Shown here one piece after another: positions 44,567-52,671 of a DNA stretch of 54,419 nt. This stretch comes from Candidatus Gemmiger faecavium (GTDB taxonomy: Bacteria > Bacillota > Clostridia > Oscillospirales > Ruminococcaceae), in contig DXFO01000010.1 in NCBI GenBank assembly GCA_019114415.1, forward strand, positions 1 to 54,419, written 5' to 3'. The notes beneath the pieces are model-generated. The model saw nothing but the letters and a program-made list of their open reading frames with translations, did not search any database and was not told the origin of the DNA. Position 1 is the stretch's first letter, and the number at the start of each line of letters is the position of its first letter. The translations under genes were made by a program, and so were the position numbers.

Positions 44567-45637
44567 TTATTCCTCGCCATAGTAGCCGGACTCGGGCCGG
44601 ATATCAATATTGTAGCCGGTCAGACGAGCACACAGGCGGGCATTCTGACCTTTGTTGCCGATGGCCAGGCTGAGCTGGTGATCGGGCACGGTGACGCGGC
44701 AGCTCTTGGTCTCACCGGGCAGCAGCTCCACCTTGACGACCTTGGCCGGAGACAGAGCCGCGCTGATGAACTCGGAGACATCCTCGCTCCAGCGGATGAT
44801 GTCGATCTTTTCGCCGCCCAGTTCTTCCACGATCTTCTCCACGCGGGAACCGTGAGAGCCGATGCAGGCACCCACCGGGTCAACGTTGGGGTCGCGGCTG
44901 TACACAGCCATCTTGGTGCGGGCGCCGGCCTCGCGGGAGATGGCCTTGATCTCGACGGTACCGTCGTAGATCTCGGGAACTTCCAGCTCGAACATCCGCT
45001 TGACCAGGCCGGGATGGGTACGGCTGATGGTCACGCGGGGGCCGCGCTCGGTGGGAACGACGTCCACCACGTAAACCTGCAGGATGTCGCCCTCGGTGTA
45101 ATGCTCACCGGGGACCTGCTCGTTGCGGGGCAGGACAGCGCTGCCGCCCTTGCCCAGGTCCAGCGTCACATTGCCGCGCTCGGGGTCGATGGAAACGACC
45201 GTTGCCGAGATGATCTCGTGAGCGCGGGACTGCATCTCGCTGCACTGAGCGCTGCGTTCCGCCTCGCGGATGCCCTGACGGATCACGTGCTTGGCAGTCT
45301 GCGCGGCGATACGGCCGAACTCCTTGGTCTTGAGCTGGGTGATGAACTTCTGGCCGATCTGGTAGCTCTTGCGCACGCGCTGTGCGTCTTCCAGGGTGAC
45401 CTGGGTGTGGGGATTCTCCACTTCCTCAACGATCTCCCGCGCCAGGCTGGCACGGAATGCACCGATGGAGGGGTCAATATCGACGATGACGTTCTCGTCC
45501 TCGACCTCGTAATCCTTTTTGACCGCAATCACGATAGCCGCTTTGATCTTTTCGATCAGGTAATCGGCAGGCAGGCCGCGCTCTTTTTCCAGTGCGGCAA
45601 GTGCCTCAAAAAACTCGTTGTTGTTTGCAGTAGCCAT
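44567..45637 (-). CDS. nusA: Transcription termination/antitermination protein NusA
   Basis: A 356-residue RNA polymerase-binding factor that promotes pausing and intrinsic termination. The N-terminal domain spans 1-~125 (ERGLPADYLIEKIKAAIVIA), S1 about 130-200 (ISATVVSIDPERGNVTLDLG), and two KH domains follow, with GSHGSRVEKIVEELGGEKIDI and LAIGNKGQNARLCARLTGY. It lacks the C-terminal acidic repeats of Escherichia coli, as usual in Firmicutes. rimP is 96 bases upstream. The hairpin in the rimP leader may allow NusA to control its own operon. Confidence 0.96.
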   Translation of the reverse strand: MATANNNEFFEALAALEKERGLPADYLIEKIKAAIVIAVKKDYEVEDENVIVDIDPSIGAFRASLAREIVEEVENPHTQVTLEDAQRVRKSYQIGQKFITQLKTKEFGRIAAQTAKHVIRQGIREAERSAQCSEMQSRAHEIISATVVSIDPERGNVTLDLGKGGSAVLPRNEQVPGEHYTEGDILQVYVVDVVPTERGPRVTISRTHPGLVKRMFELEVPEIYDGTVEIKAISREAGARTKMAVYSRDPNVDPVGACIGSHGSRVEKIVEELGGEKIDIIRWSEDVSEFISAALSPAKVVKVELLPGETKSCRVTVPDHQLSLAIGNKGQNARLCARLTGYNIDIRPESGYYGEE

Positions 45638-45733
45638 TTTTTCGGTTTCCTCCCAAAATCATAATACAGCCGGTACTCGTTCAAAGGCATTGTATGCACA
45701 GACCATGCGGTATTTTTGCACGGCTGCGGAAAT

Positions 45734-46228
45734 TCAGAACAGATCTTCGTCGTCGCAGAGCTTGACGTAGCTTGCTGCGTCAAGGGCAAAGGTGACAGGG
45801 CCCTGCTCGGTGTTGAGCGTGACACTGCCGTCAGTCAGTCCCTCCAGGATACCGGAGATTTCCCGGCGGCCCTGGGCATCGGGGCGGATCAGGTGGGCAA
45901 GGCATTTCTGCCCCGCCAGCTGTTCAAAGTGCTCCGGACGGTTGAGACGGCGGCCAAGGCCGGGACTGCCCACTTCCAGATAATAGCTCTGGGAGATGGG
46001 ATCGGCCTCATCCAGAATGGGATCGATCGCCCGGGAGACTTCCTCGCAGGTATCGGTGTCCAGCGGCGTATCGCGGTCGATCAGGACGCGCAGGAACCAG
46101 TCCGGGCCTTCCTTTTCAAAGCGGACGTCCCAAAGGCGAAGTCCCATGCTCTCGATCGTCGGCCGGACCAGTTTTTCCACGGTCGCCGCCGCGCCTGCCG
46201 AGCCCTGTCCTTTTTTGGCTTTTTCCAT
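45734..46228 (-). CDS. rimP: Ribosome maturation factor RimP
   Basis: A 164-residue factor for 30S assembly. An alpha/beta N-terminal domain has MGLRLWDVRFEKEGPDWFLRVLID and CEEVSRAIDPILDEADPI, with YYLEVGSPGLGRRL, the most conserved block, in the middle; an SH3-like domain ends the protein. ATG 46228 was chosen as the family start; the longer frame runs through the promoter. The ribosome site is only GGGGG. It is the first gene of rimP-nusA-rnpM-ylxQ-infB-rbfA-nrnA-truB-ribF. Confidence 0.93.
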   Translation of the reverse strand: MEKAKKGQGSAGAAATVEKLVRPTIESMGLRLWDVRFEKEGPDWFLRVLIDRDTPLDTDTCEEVSRAIDPILDEADPISQSYYLEVGSPGLGRRLNRPEHFEQLAGQKCLAHLIRPDAQGRREISGILEGLTDGSVTLNTEQGPVTFALDAASYVKLCDDEDLF

Positions 46229-46244
46229 CAAACAGCCCCCATCA

Positions 46245-46277
46245 TAAAAAGAAAGCGGACCTGCACGGCCCACTTTC
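46245..46277 (-). terminator. Terminator hairpin in the rimP-nusA leader (attenuator)
   Basis: On the minus strand GAAAGTGGGCC pairs fully (two G-U pairs) with GGTCCGCTTTC around GTGCA, followed by five T. It lies about 15 bases after the expected start and 17 bases before the rimP ATG, with no gene before it, so it can only act on this operon. Confidence 0.8.
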
Positions 46278-46298
46278 AAGTAATCATCGAACAATAGG

Positions 46299-46327
46299 AA
46301 TATACCACACAGCCCCTGAAAATGCAA
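46299..46327 (-). promoter_or_regulatory. Promoter of the rimP-nusA-infB operon
   Basis: On the minus strand TTGCAT (46327-46322) and TATATT (46304-46299) have a 17-base spacer. The start is near 46292. Confidence 0.8.
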
Positions 46328-46648
46328 GTCTTTTTGCCATTTTTACGGCAAAAAGCAGGGTTCAGAGGGCCTTTTTGCCCGTTTTTTCCTTCTTGCAGCC
46401 CCACTCACCCTTCCTGTAACCATTTTTTGAGAAAAGAGGAAGGAAATTCCCGGTATCCTTTTGGACTGCTTTTCATCTGTCCGGCTACCCGTTCAATATC
46501 AGATATTTTTTGTCGAACCTGTAACAAAGCGGCAGCTATCGTCGTTTTAATAGATAGAAGGGCCTTCCACAGATGCCGCACAGCTGCGGAAGGCAAAGGC
46601 CGCGGAACTCTGCGGCAAGCCATCAAAGCCAATTCGGAGGGAACGACT
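46328..46648. other. Intergenic region between rimP promoter and a small gene
   Basis: About 320 bases without a convincing gene. It holds several T-runs and a hairpin at 46563-46597 (GCCTTCC with GGAAGGC, inner CCGCA/TGCGG) that would sit in the leader of the small gene at 46649. No clear promoter pair for that gene was found. Confidence 0.5.
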
Positions 46649-46828
46649 ATGAAACTGACAAGACGGCTCGCATTCATCCCCGTCCTGCTGGCCGGGACCC
46701 TTTTGCTGGCAGCTGCCATTCTGTTTGCAAGCATCGCGGCCGGATGCCGGGCGGCTTCCCACAATGCGGAGGTCTCGGCTTCCCGGCTGTCTGCCACTGT
46801 GATCAGCACCACCGGCACCGCGGATTGA
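46649..46828 (+). CDS. Putative small membrane protein
   Basis: A 59-residue open frame beginning MKLTRRLAFIPVLLAG, with a good ribosome site (GGAGGG, 8 bases upstream). A basic start is followed by one long hydrophobic helix (about 8-32), then a small polar tail rich in Ser, Ala and Thr. It could be a single-pass membrane peptide or a cleaved signal with a short mature peptide; no family was recognised. Its stop lies inside the -35 box of the next promoter. The reading frame is short, so chance cannot be excluded. Confidence 0.5.
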   Translation: MKLTRRLAFIPVLLAGTLLLAAAILFASIAAGCRAASHNAEVSASRLSATVISTTGTAD

Positions 46829-46853
46829 CATCCCAAAGGCAAGCGTGTATAAT
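46825..46853 (+). promoter_or_regulatory. Consensus promoter of the YhfC-type protease gene
   Basis: TTGACA (46825-46830) and TATAAT (46848-46853) are both exact consensus boxes with a 17-base spacer. The start is near 46860. The 45-base leader has a hairpin CAAAGATT/AATCTTTG (46858-46887) before the ribosome site GAGG. Confidence 0.9.
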
Positions 46854-46905
46854 GCTCAAAGATTTAGACAATCTTCTAATCTTTGTTGTAAAGTGAGGAA
46901 TCTTT

Positions 46906-47709
46906 ATGATGACTACGCTTGCCTTTCCCACCCTCAGCGTCGTTTTCACCGGCATTTCCGGGGTAATTGCCTTTGCACTGCCCATTGTGCTGGCAGTACT
47001 TTGCTGCCGCCGTTCCCGCAACGCCTTGTTTGCTGTGGCTGTCGGCGCGGTATGTTTTACTCTGGGAGCAATCGTGCTGGAATCTGCTTTCCATCAGCTG
47101 GTCCTTGCCTTCATTCCCGGACTGACGGAAAATGCACTTCTTTATATTGTATATGGCTGTCTGGCAGCCGGCCTGTTTGAGGAGACCGCCCGCCTGATCG
47201 GTCTGCGGTTCCTGTGCAAGCGGGACGCCTCCCCTGTCACCGGTTTTTCCTACGGTGTCGGCCATGGAGGCATCGAGGCGATTTTGCTGGTCGGCGTCAC
47301 TGTGCTCAACAACTTCATCATCATGCTCACGGTAAACGGCGGCAGCGTGGATTCGCTGCTGACGGGTGCCACCGAGGAACAGTCCAGCCTTGTCATAACA
47401 CAATTGGAACAGCTTGCCGCGCTTCCGTCCACGACTTTCCTGGCTGCCGGTGTGGAGCGCATCATCGCCATCAGCATGCACATTGCCCTGTCCGTGCTGA
47501 TCTGGATGGTCGTTACCAAGCGCCTGCCCATGTGGGGGTATCCCCTTTCCATTGCACTGCATGCGGTATCCAACGTACCCGCCGCAATGTACCAGACTGG
47601 TATGATCGGCCTGTGGACCTCGGAACTGCTGACGGCTGTGCTGGTCGTCTGCATCGTTTTTCTGGTACGTGGTTTCTACCGGGCCACCGATCCGGCCAAA
47701 ACCGTTTGA
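46906..47709 (+). CDS. YhfC family intramembrane metalloprotease
   Basis: A 267-residue membrane protein with about seven helices. Three motifs in helices match the YhfC (DUF2324) family, related to the CPBP/Abi glutamic-type intramembrane proteases: FEETARLIGLRFL, GHGGIEAILL and LHAVSNVPAAM. The Glu-Glu, His and His/Asn residues could form the active site. CAAX-like processing, immunity to bacteriocins or cleavage of a membrane regulator are possible roles; none is shown. It is a single-gene unit with a perfect consensus promoter and a strong terminator, so expression is probably high and constitutive. Two ATG codons stand in tandem at the start. Confidence 0.85.
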   Translation: MMTTLAFPTLSVVFTGISGVIAFALPIVLAVLCCRRSRNALFAVAVGAVCFTLGAIVLESAFHQLVLAFIPGLTENALLYIVYGCLAAGLFEETARLIGLRFLCKRDASPVTGFSYGVGHGGIEAILLVGVTVLNNFIIMLTVNGGSVDSLLTGATEEQSSLVITQLEQLAALPSTTFLAAGVERIIAISMHIALSVLIWMVVTKRLPMWGYPLSIALHAVSNVPAAMYQTGMIGLWTSELLTAVLVVCIVFLVRGFYRATDPAKTV

Positions 47710-47723
47710 TCGTTTTACTTTGC

Positions 47724-47779
47724 AAAAAGCCTCCGCGCACTGTTCGGGTCCTGCCCGATGATGCGCGGAGGCTTTTTAT
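47724..47779. terminator. Bidirectional terminator between convergent genes
   Basis: AAAAAGCCTCCGCGCA and TGCGCGGAGGCTTTTT form a perfect 16-base stem with a loop that holds a small CGGG/CCCG helix. It serves the YhfC gene and the dehydratase-activator genes. Confidence 0.92.
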
Positions 47780-47790
47780 TGTTTCATGAG

Positions 47791-49122
47791 TTACATGCCA
47801 GCCGGGACAGTGGTCTTGACAGACGGCGCACCGCCCGCAAGGTCCTCCGCCGTAACGGACGAAGTCTCGGCGGCACCGCTCTGCAGACGCTCTTTGGCAA
47901 CAGCCAGCATGAGCTTGATGCGGTTTTCCTGGTTGACACGGGTAGCGCTGGGGTCATAGTCCACGGGGGTGATGTTGGCCTCGGGATGCAAGGCGCGGAT
48001 CTTGTTGATCATGCCCTTGCCCACGATATGGTTGGGCAGGCATCCGAAGGGCTGAGCGCAGACGATGTTGGCATAGCCGCCCTCCACCAGCTCGATCATC
48101 TCGGCAGTGAGCAGCCAGCCCTCGCCCATTTTTGCGCCCAGAGAGACGATACCCTCGGGCTTTTCCATCAGTTCCCGGAAAGAGCCCGGCGCATAGAACC
48201 CGTACTTGCGCAAAGCGGCGTTCATGGCGTTGCCGATGGAATCCAGCCAGCTCAGCAGCGCATCCGCACCGCCTGCAACGATCACATTGCCGCCGTACAG
48301 TTTCTGGGTGATGGTGTAGTTGGCGATGCAGTACTCCACAAAGCCCATGAGACCGGGCAGGTTGACCTCGCAGTCCTGAGACTCGAGGAACTTTTCCAGA
48401 TCGTTATTGCCCAGAGGCGAATACTTGACGTAGATCTCGCCCACAACGCCGACCTTGACCTTGGGCACCCGGGTGATGGGAATAGTGGCATAATCGGCAA
48501 CGATGTCGGGGAATTTCGCCTTCATATCATGGGCGCTGTAATATTTATCCTCATGCATCCAGCCCTGGATGGTCTTGATCCACTTTTCGGTCATGGCTTC
48601 AGCGGCGCCGGGTTCATTCTGATAGGGATGGACCTGGTTGCGCAGGCTGGCCAGCAGGTCACCGTAGAAAATCGCTGCAATGACCTTGCGCAGCAGCTTG
48701 GCAGTCAGGGGGATGCCGCTGTCCTTTTCCAGGCCGGAGAAGTTGAGCGACGCCACCGGAATGTTGCCGTAGCCGGCCTTGACCAGTGCCTTGCGCAGAA
48801 GGCTGATGTAGTTGGAAGCACGGCAGCCGCCGCCCGTCTGGGTGATGAGCAGAGCCGTGTGGTCCAGATCGTATTTGCCGCTGTTGAGGGCGTCGATGAA
48901 CTGGCCAATGACCAGCAGTGCCGGGTAGCAGGTATCGTTGTGGACATATTTGAGGCCCAGCTGTGCGACCTCACTGCCGCAGTTGCCCAGGACCTCGACC
49001 TGATAACCCTCCTTTTCCAGGGCGGCCTCCATCAGGCGGAACTGAGTCACCGCCATGTTGGGGATCAGGATCTTGTGGGTATGGATCATGTCCTTGGTGA
49101 AATTGGGTGTGGTATATTCCAT
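47791..49122 (-). CDS. 2-hydroxyacyl-CoA dehydratase-related subunit (HgdB-like)
   Basis: A 443-residue protein with blocks from the C-terminal third of the large (~1400-residue) activase/dehydratase fusion found in many anaerobes: ILIPNMAVTQFRLMEAALEKEG, HNDTCYPALLVIGQFIDAL, LITQTGGGCRASNYISLLRKAL and VCAQPFGCLPNHIVGKG. Conserved cysteines in these blocks (DTCYP, GGGCR, FGCLP) are likely iron-sulfur ligands. The gene follows the 972-residue activase by 42 bases. The substrate is unknown; no CoA-ester pathway genes lie nearby, so a housekeeping redox role is as likely as amino-acid fermentation. The tail (VTAEDLAGGAPSVKTTVPAGM) is not conserved. Confidence 0.8.
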   Translation of the reverse strand: MEYTTPNFTKDMIHTHKILIPNMAVTQFRLMEAALEKEGYQVEVLGNCGSEVAQLGLKYVHNDTCYPALLVIGQFIDALNSGKYDLDHTALLITQTGGGCRASNYISLLRKALVKAGYGNIPVASLNFSGLEKDSGIPLTAKLLRKVIAAIFYGDLLASLRNQVHPYQNEPGAAEAMTEKWIKTIQGWMHEDKYYSAHDMKAKFPDIVADYATIPITRVPKVKVGVVGEIYVKYSPLGNNDLEKFLESQDCEVNLPGLMGFVEYCIANYTITQKLYGGNVIVAGGADALLSWLDSIGNAMNAALRKYGFYAPGSFRELMEKPEGIVSLGAKMGEGWLLTAEMIELVEGGYANIVCAQPFGCLPNHIVGKGMINKIRALHPEANITPVDYDPSATRVNQENRIKLMLAVAKERLQSGAAETSSVTAEDLAGGAPSVKTTVPAGM

Positions 49123-49164
49123 ACAGGTTCCCTCGCTATTGTGATAAATCCCGAAAAGCGTGCG

Positions 49165-52083
49165 TCAGACTTTGCCGGACTTTTCGTCCAGGGCCGCGAA
49201 CAGGCTGCGCAGACGAATGTTGACCGCGCCCAGGTTGGTAATCTCGTCGATCTTGAGCTGGGTGTACAGCTTGCCGCCTTCCTGCAGGATCTCGCGGGTC
49301 TCGTCGGTGGTGATGGCGTCAACGCCGCAGCCGAAGGAGACCAGCTGCACCAGATCCATATCGGGCTGAGTGGTGCAGTACCGTGCCGCAGCATACAGGC
49401 GGCTGTGATAGGTCCACTGGTTGAGGACCGAGGTCTTGAAGGGCTGAACACGGTCGGAAATCGAATCCTCCGTAACCACCGCGGCCCCCTGCTGCAGAAT
49501 CAGCTTGTCAATGCCGTGGTTGACCTCGGGGTCCACATGGTAGGGACGACCGGCCAGAACAATGATACGGCGGTGCTCGGCACGGGCCTTTTCAATGATC
49601 TGCTCGCCTTTCTGCCGAACCAGTGCCATGTGGCGGGTGTACTCGGCGTAAGCCGCGTCGACGGCCTTCTTGACCTCTCCGCGGGTCACATCCGGGAAGT
49701 ACTTGGCCAGCAGTTTGGGGATCTTTGCGGTAAAGTCCTTGCGGCGGGAAATATCGATGTACTCATAGAAGAACGGAATGTTCTCCAGTTCGGGGCAGTT
49801 GCCTGCCAGGACCTCGGGATAATAAGCAACGACCGGGCAGTTATAATGGTTCTGCCCCAGGCCCTCGTCGATATTATATGTCATGCAGGGGTAGAAGATG
49901 GCGTCCACGCCCATCTTGGCCAGTTCCGCAATATGGCCGTGGGCCAGTTTGGCCGGGAAGCAGGCGGTGTCGCTGGGGATGGTCGCCTGGCCCTCCTGGT
50001 AAAGAGCGCGGGAGGACACCGGGCTGGTGACGACCTCAAAGCCCAGGGTCGTGAAGAAGCTGTGCCAGAAAGGCAGCAGTTCATACATATTCAGGCAGAG
50101 CGGGATGCCGATCTTCTTATTGCGGCTGCCCTTGACCGGCTTGTAATCCAGCAGCAGAGCCAGTTTATAGGCGTACAGGTCCATGGATTCGTCGGACGCC
50201 TTGCCGGTGACCGGTTTTTCGCAGCGGTTGCCGGAAATAAAGCGCTTGCCGTCCGCAAAGATGTTGATGGTGAGCTGGCAATGGTTGCCGCAGCCCTTGC
50301 ACTGGACAGAGGTGACTTTCTGCTCAAAAGCGCGCAGCTGTTCCTGGGTCAGCACACTGCTGACATGGCCCTGGGCCACCTTGCTCTTGCCATGCAGCGC
50401 AGCGCCGTAAGCGCCCATCAGGCCTGCAATATCGGGGCGGATGACCTCGACGTTCATTTCCTTTTCAAAGGCACGCAGCACGGCTTCGTTGTAGAAAGTA
50501 CCGCCCTGCACAACGATGTTGCGGCCCAGTTCCTCGGGGCTGGAAGCGCGGATGACCTTGTACAGCGCATTCTTGACCACCGAGATGGAAAGACCCGCGC
50601 TGATGTTCTCGATGCTGGCACCGTCCTTCTGGGCCTGCTTGACCGAGGAGTTCATGAAAACGGTGCAGCGGCTGCCCAGGTCCACGGGCCGGTCGGCAAA
50701 CAGGCCCAGGGCAGCGAATTCTTTGACGTCGTAACCCAGAGCTTCCGCAAAGGTCTGCAGGAAGCTGCCGCAGCCGGAGGAGCACGCCTCGTTGAGGAAG
50801 ATATTGCTGATGGCGCCGTCCTCGATCTTGAAGCACTTCATATCCTGGCCGCCGATGTCGATGATGAAATCTACATTGGGCATAAAGTACTTGGCCGCCG
50901 TGAAGTGTGCCACCGTTTCCACCAGGCCGAAATCGGCATGGAAAGCATTCTGAATGAGGGCTTCCCCGTAGCCGGTGGTGGTCACGCTGGCGATATGCAG
51001 ATTGGGGTGATTCTCATACAGCTTGGTCAGCACATCCCGGACGATGGGCACCGGGTTGCCCAGGTTGGGCTGGTAGCTGGTGAACAGGATATTGCTGTTA
51101 TCGTCGATCACCACCAGCTTGATGGTCGTGGAACCCGAGTCGATGCCGATATGCACCGGGCCGCAGTCCACACCGAAGGGGACGCAAGGCACCGTCGCCC
51201 TCATGTGGCGGGCGTGGAATTCCTCGTACTCCTGCTTGTTAGCGAACAGGGGCGGCTGGCTGGCATAAGTGGCGGTGGCGCTGTACTCGTTCAGGCGCTC
51301 GGAGACCTCGCTGAAGTCAAAAGCCTGGTCGGCATAGTAGGCCGCGCCCAATGCCACGTAAAGCAGGCTGTTCTCGGGGCAGACACCCTTGACATGGAGC
51401 GTCTCATCAAAGCACTGACGCAGCACGCCCGAGAAAGTCAACGGGCCGCCCAGATACAGAACATTGCCTTTGATGGGGCGTCCCTGGGCCAGGCCTGCAA
51501 TGGTCTGGTTGACCACGGCCTGATAAATGGACCGGGCGATATCCCCTGCCAGTGCGCCTTGGTTGATCAGCGGCTGAATGTCGCTCTTGGCAAAGACGCC
51601 GCAGCGGGACGCAATGGTATAAGTACGGGTGGCATTCTGCGCGGCCTTGTCCATCTCATCCGCAGACATCTTGAGCAGCGTGGCCATCTGGTCGATGAAC
51701 GCACCGGTACCGCCGGCACAGCTGCCGTTCATACGAACTTCGGTGCCGTTGGTCAAAAACAGGATCTTGGCATCCTCACCGCCCAGCTCGATGATACAAT
51801 CGGTGCCGGGGGCAAGACGGTTTGCCGCCACGCGGGTGGCAAAGACTTCCTGCACAAAGGAAACCTTGCAGCTGTCGGCCAGGCCCATGCCCGCCGAACC
51901 GGAAATGGCAAGCAGCGCCTTTTCCCCATGCAGGTAGTCGGAATCAATACGGGAAAGGATCTCGCGGCCTTTCTCCAAAATATGGCTGTAATGCCGTTCA
52001 TAGGTGGAGTAAACCAATTCGTCCGCGTCGTTGAGGACAACGCATTTGATCGTGGTGGAACCAATATCCAGCCCGACTCTCAT
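49165..52083 (-). CDS. Acyl-CoA dehydratase activase, double BcrAD/BadFG domain with DUF2229
   Basis: A 972-residue protein. Two ASKHA ATPase domains stand in tandem, at 4-~260 (VGLDIGSTTIK) and 313-~570 (IGIDSGSTTIK). In the first, Cys122 (NGSCAGGTGAF) and Cys161 (ASRCGVFAKSD) match the HgdC cysteines that hold a 4Fe-4S cluster at the dimer face. The second has NEACSSGCGSFL and GSRCTVFMNSS. A DUF2229-type region follows (IGIPLCLNMYELLPFWHSFF, then GRPYHVDPEVNHGID). Such activators pass single high-energy electrons to a dehydratase using ATP. The HgdB-like part, often in the same chain, is a separate gene downstream. Oxygen-sensitive and cytoplasmic. Confidence 0.88.
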   Translation of the reverse strand: MRVGLDIGSTTIKCVVLNDADELVYSTYERHYSHILEKGREILSRIDSDYLHGEKALLAISGSAGMGLADSCKVSFVQEVFATRVAANRLAPGTDCIIELGGEDAKILFLTNGTEVRMNGSCAGGTGAFIDQMATLLKMSADEMDKAAQNATRTYTIASRCGVFAKSDIQPLINQGALAGDIARSIYQAVVNQTIAGLAQGRPIKGNVLYLGGPLTFSGVLRQCFDETLHVKGVCPENSLLYVALGAAYYADQAFDFSEVSERLNEYSATATYASQPPLFANKQEYEEFHARHMRATVPCVPFGVDCGPVHIGIDSGSTTIKLVVIDDNSNILFTSYQPNLGNPVPIVRDVLTKLYENHPNLHIASVTTTGYGEALIQNAFHADFGLVETVAHFTAAKYFMPNVDFIIDIGGQDMKCFKIEDGAISNIFLNEACSSGCGSFLQTFAEALGYDVKEFAALGLFADRPVDLGSRCTVFMNSSVKQAQKDGASIENISAGLSISVVKNALYKVIRASSPEELGRNIVVQGGTFYNEAVLRAFEKEMNVEVIRPDIAGLMGAYGAALHGKSKVAQGHVSSVLTQEQLRAFEQKVTSVQCKGCGNHCQLTINIFADGKRFISGNRCEKPVTGKASDESMDLYAYKLALLLDYKPVKGSRNKKIGIPLCLNMYELLPFWHSFFTTLGFEVVTSPVSSRALYQEGQATIPSDTACFPAKLAHGHIAELAKMGVDAIFYPCMTYNIDEGLGQNHYNCPVVAYYPEVLAGNCPELENIPFFYEYIDISRRKDFTAKIPKLLAKYFPDVTRGEVKKAVDAAYAEYTRHMALVRQKGEQIIEKARAEHRRIIVLAGRPYHVDPEVNHGIDKLILQQGAAVVTEDSISDRVQPFKTSVLNQWTYHSRLYAAARYCTTQPDMDLVQLVSFGCGVDAITTDETREILQEGGKLYTQLKIDEITNLGAVNIRLRSLFAALDEKSGKV

Positions 52084-52265
52084 TCTACAAAAACCTCCTC
52101 AAAAAGCCGTACCGTCCCAAGCCGGCCGGAGGAGTCTCCGGCTCACCGGGGAGGATTTCTGTTCTATCCCGCACAGGCATCTCGCCGAAGCGGATGCGGC
52201 GGCGTATCAGAATCACCGTCGGCCTCCGATTCTGCCGGATTTCGACGGCGGATTACAGAATAAAT
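52084..52265 (-). other. Structured leader of the activase gene
   Basis: About 180 bases between the expected start and the ATG. Two hairpins share bases and exclude each other: CCGTCG with CGACGG (52216-52248) and AGAATC with GATTCT (52209-52233). Further down, a CCGGAG/CTCCGG stem lies at 52121-52142. No U-run follows any of them. AGGAGG precedes the gene. Confidence 0.5.
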
Positions 52266-52271
52266 CACTAT

Positions 52272-52300
52272 ATTGTACCGCAATATGCGAAAATTAGCAA
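52272..52300 (-). promoter_or_regulatory. Promoter of the activase genes
   Basis: On the minus strand TTGCTA (52300-52295) and TACAAT (52277-52272) have a 17-base spacer. The start is near 52265. Confidence 0.75.
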
Positions 52301-52442
52301 GATATCCCGAACTCTTTACCAGTATAGTTTCCTTTTTTGAACCGTGTGTGAACAAAAAGCGTTTTTCGGTCAGATGATTTCCGCTTCCGAAAAAGTGCCG
52401 TTTTTCCCCGTTGTTTTTCTTGCATTAGGCCGGCACACACAA

Positions 52443-52482
52443 AGAAACAGCGCGCCGGTCCCTGTTCCGGCGCGCTGTTTCT
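52443..52482. repeat. Perfect 16-base hairpin in an intergenic region
   Basis: AGAAACAGCGCGCCGG and CCGGCGCGCTGTTTCT are exact complements with an 8-base loop. No U-run follows on either strand, and no gene ends nearby, so it is not an ordinary terminator. It lies between the activase promoter and a 40-codon open frame. The stretch 52301-52442 shows only T-rich sequence. Confidence 0.7.
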
Positions 52483-52513
52483 AACCAAAAAAGAAAGAGA
52501 AAGAGGAGTGGAG

Positions 52514-52636
52514 ATGAAAAAGATAGAAGCGTTCGTTCCCGTTTCCGGAAAGCCCTGTCTTTCCTGCCAGGCGTCCCTGTTCGCCTTACTTTTGGGAACA
52601 CGTTTAGAATACTGCCAATTTGTGACAAAAAGGTGA
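52514..52636 (+). CDS. Possible 40-residue peptide with a Cys-x2-Cys motif
   Basis: The open frame reads MKKIEAFVPVSGKPCLSCQA and continues for 20 more residues to a TGA at 52634-52636. GAGGAG stands 5 bases before the ATG, a strong though close ribosome site. PCLSC is a possible metal or redox pair, and a third cysteine lies near the end (EYCQF). No clear promoter was found upstream and no family was recognised. It may be a chance frame. Confidence 0.3.
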   Translation: MKKIEAFVPVSGKPCLSCQASLFALLLGTRLEYCQFVTKR

Positions 52637-52642
52637 CAGATA

Positions 52643-52671
52643 CTTCAAGAATTTACGAAAGAAGTTATAAT
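52643..52671 (+). promoter_or_regulatory. Promoter of queH
   Basis: CTTCAA (52643-52648) and TATAAT (52666-52671) have a 17-base spacer; the -35 box is weak. The start is near 52678. The ~200-base leader holds a long-loop stem, GGCAAGGC (52706-52713) with GCCTTGCC (52746-52753). I looked for a preQ1 aptamer in it and did not find one. Confidence 0.6.

Noticed and set aside
47758-52263. A 1501-codon open frame on the plus strand, opposite the activase genes
   Set aside because: It is the antisense shadow of two well-recognised genes in GC-rich DNA; its translation is low in family motifs and has no ribosome site that fits.
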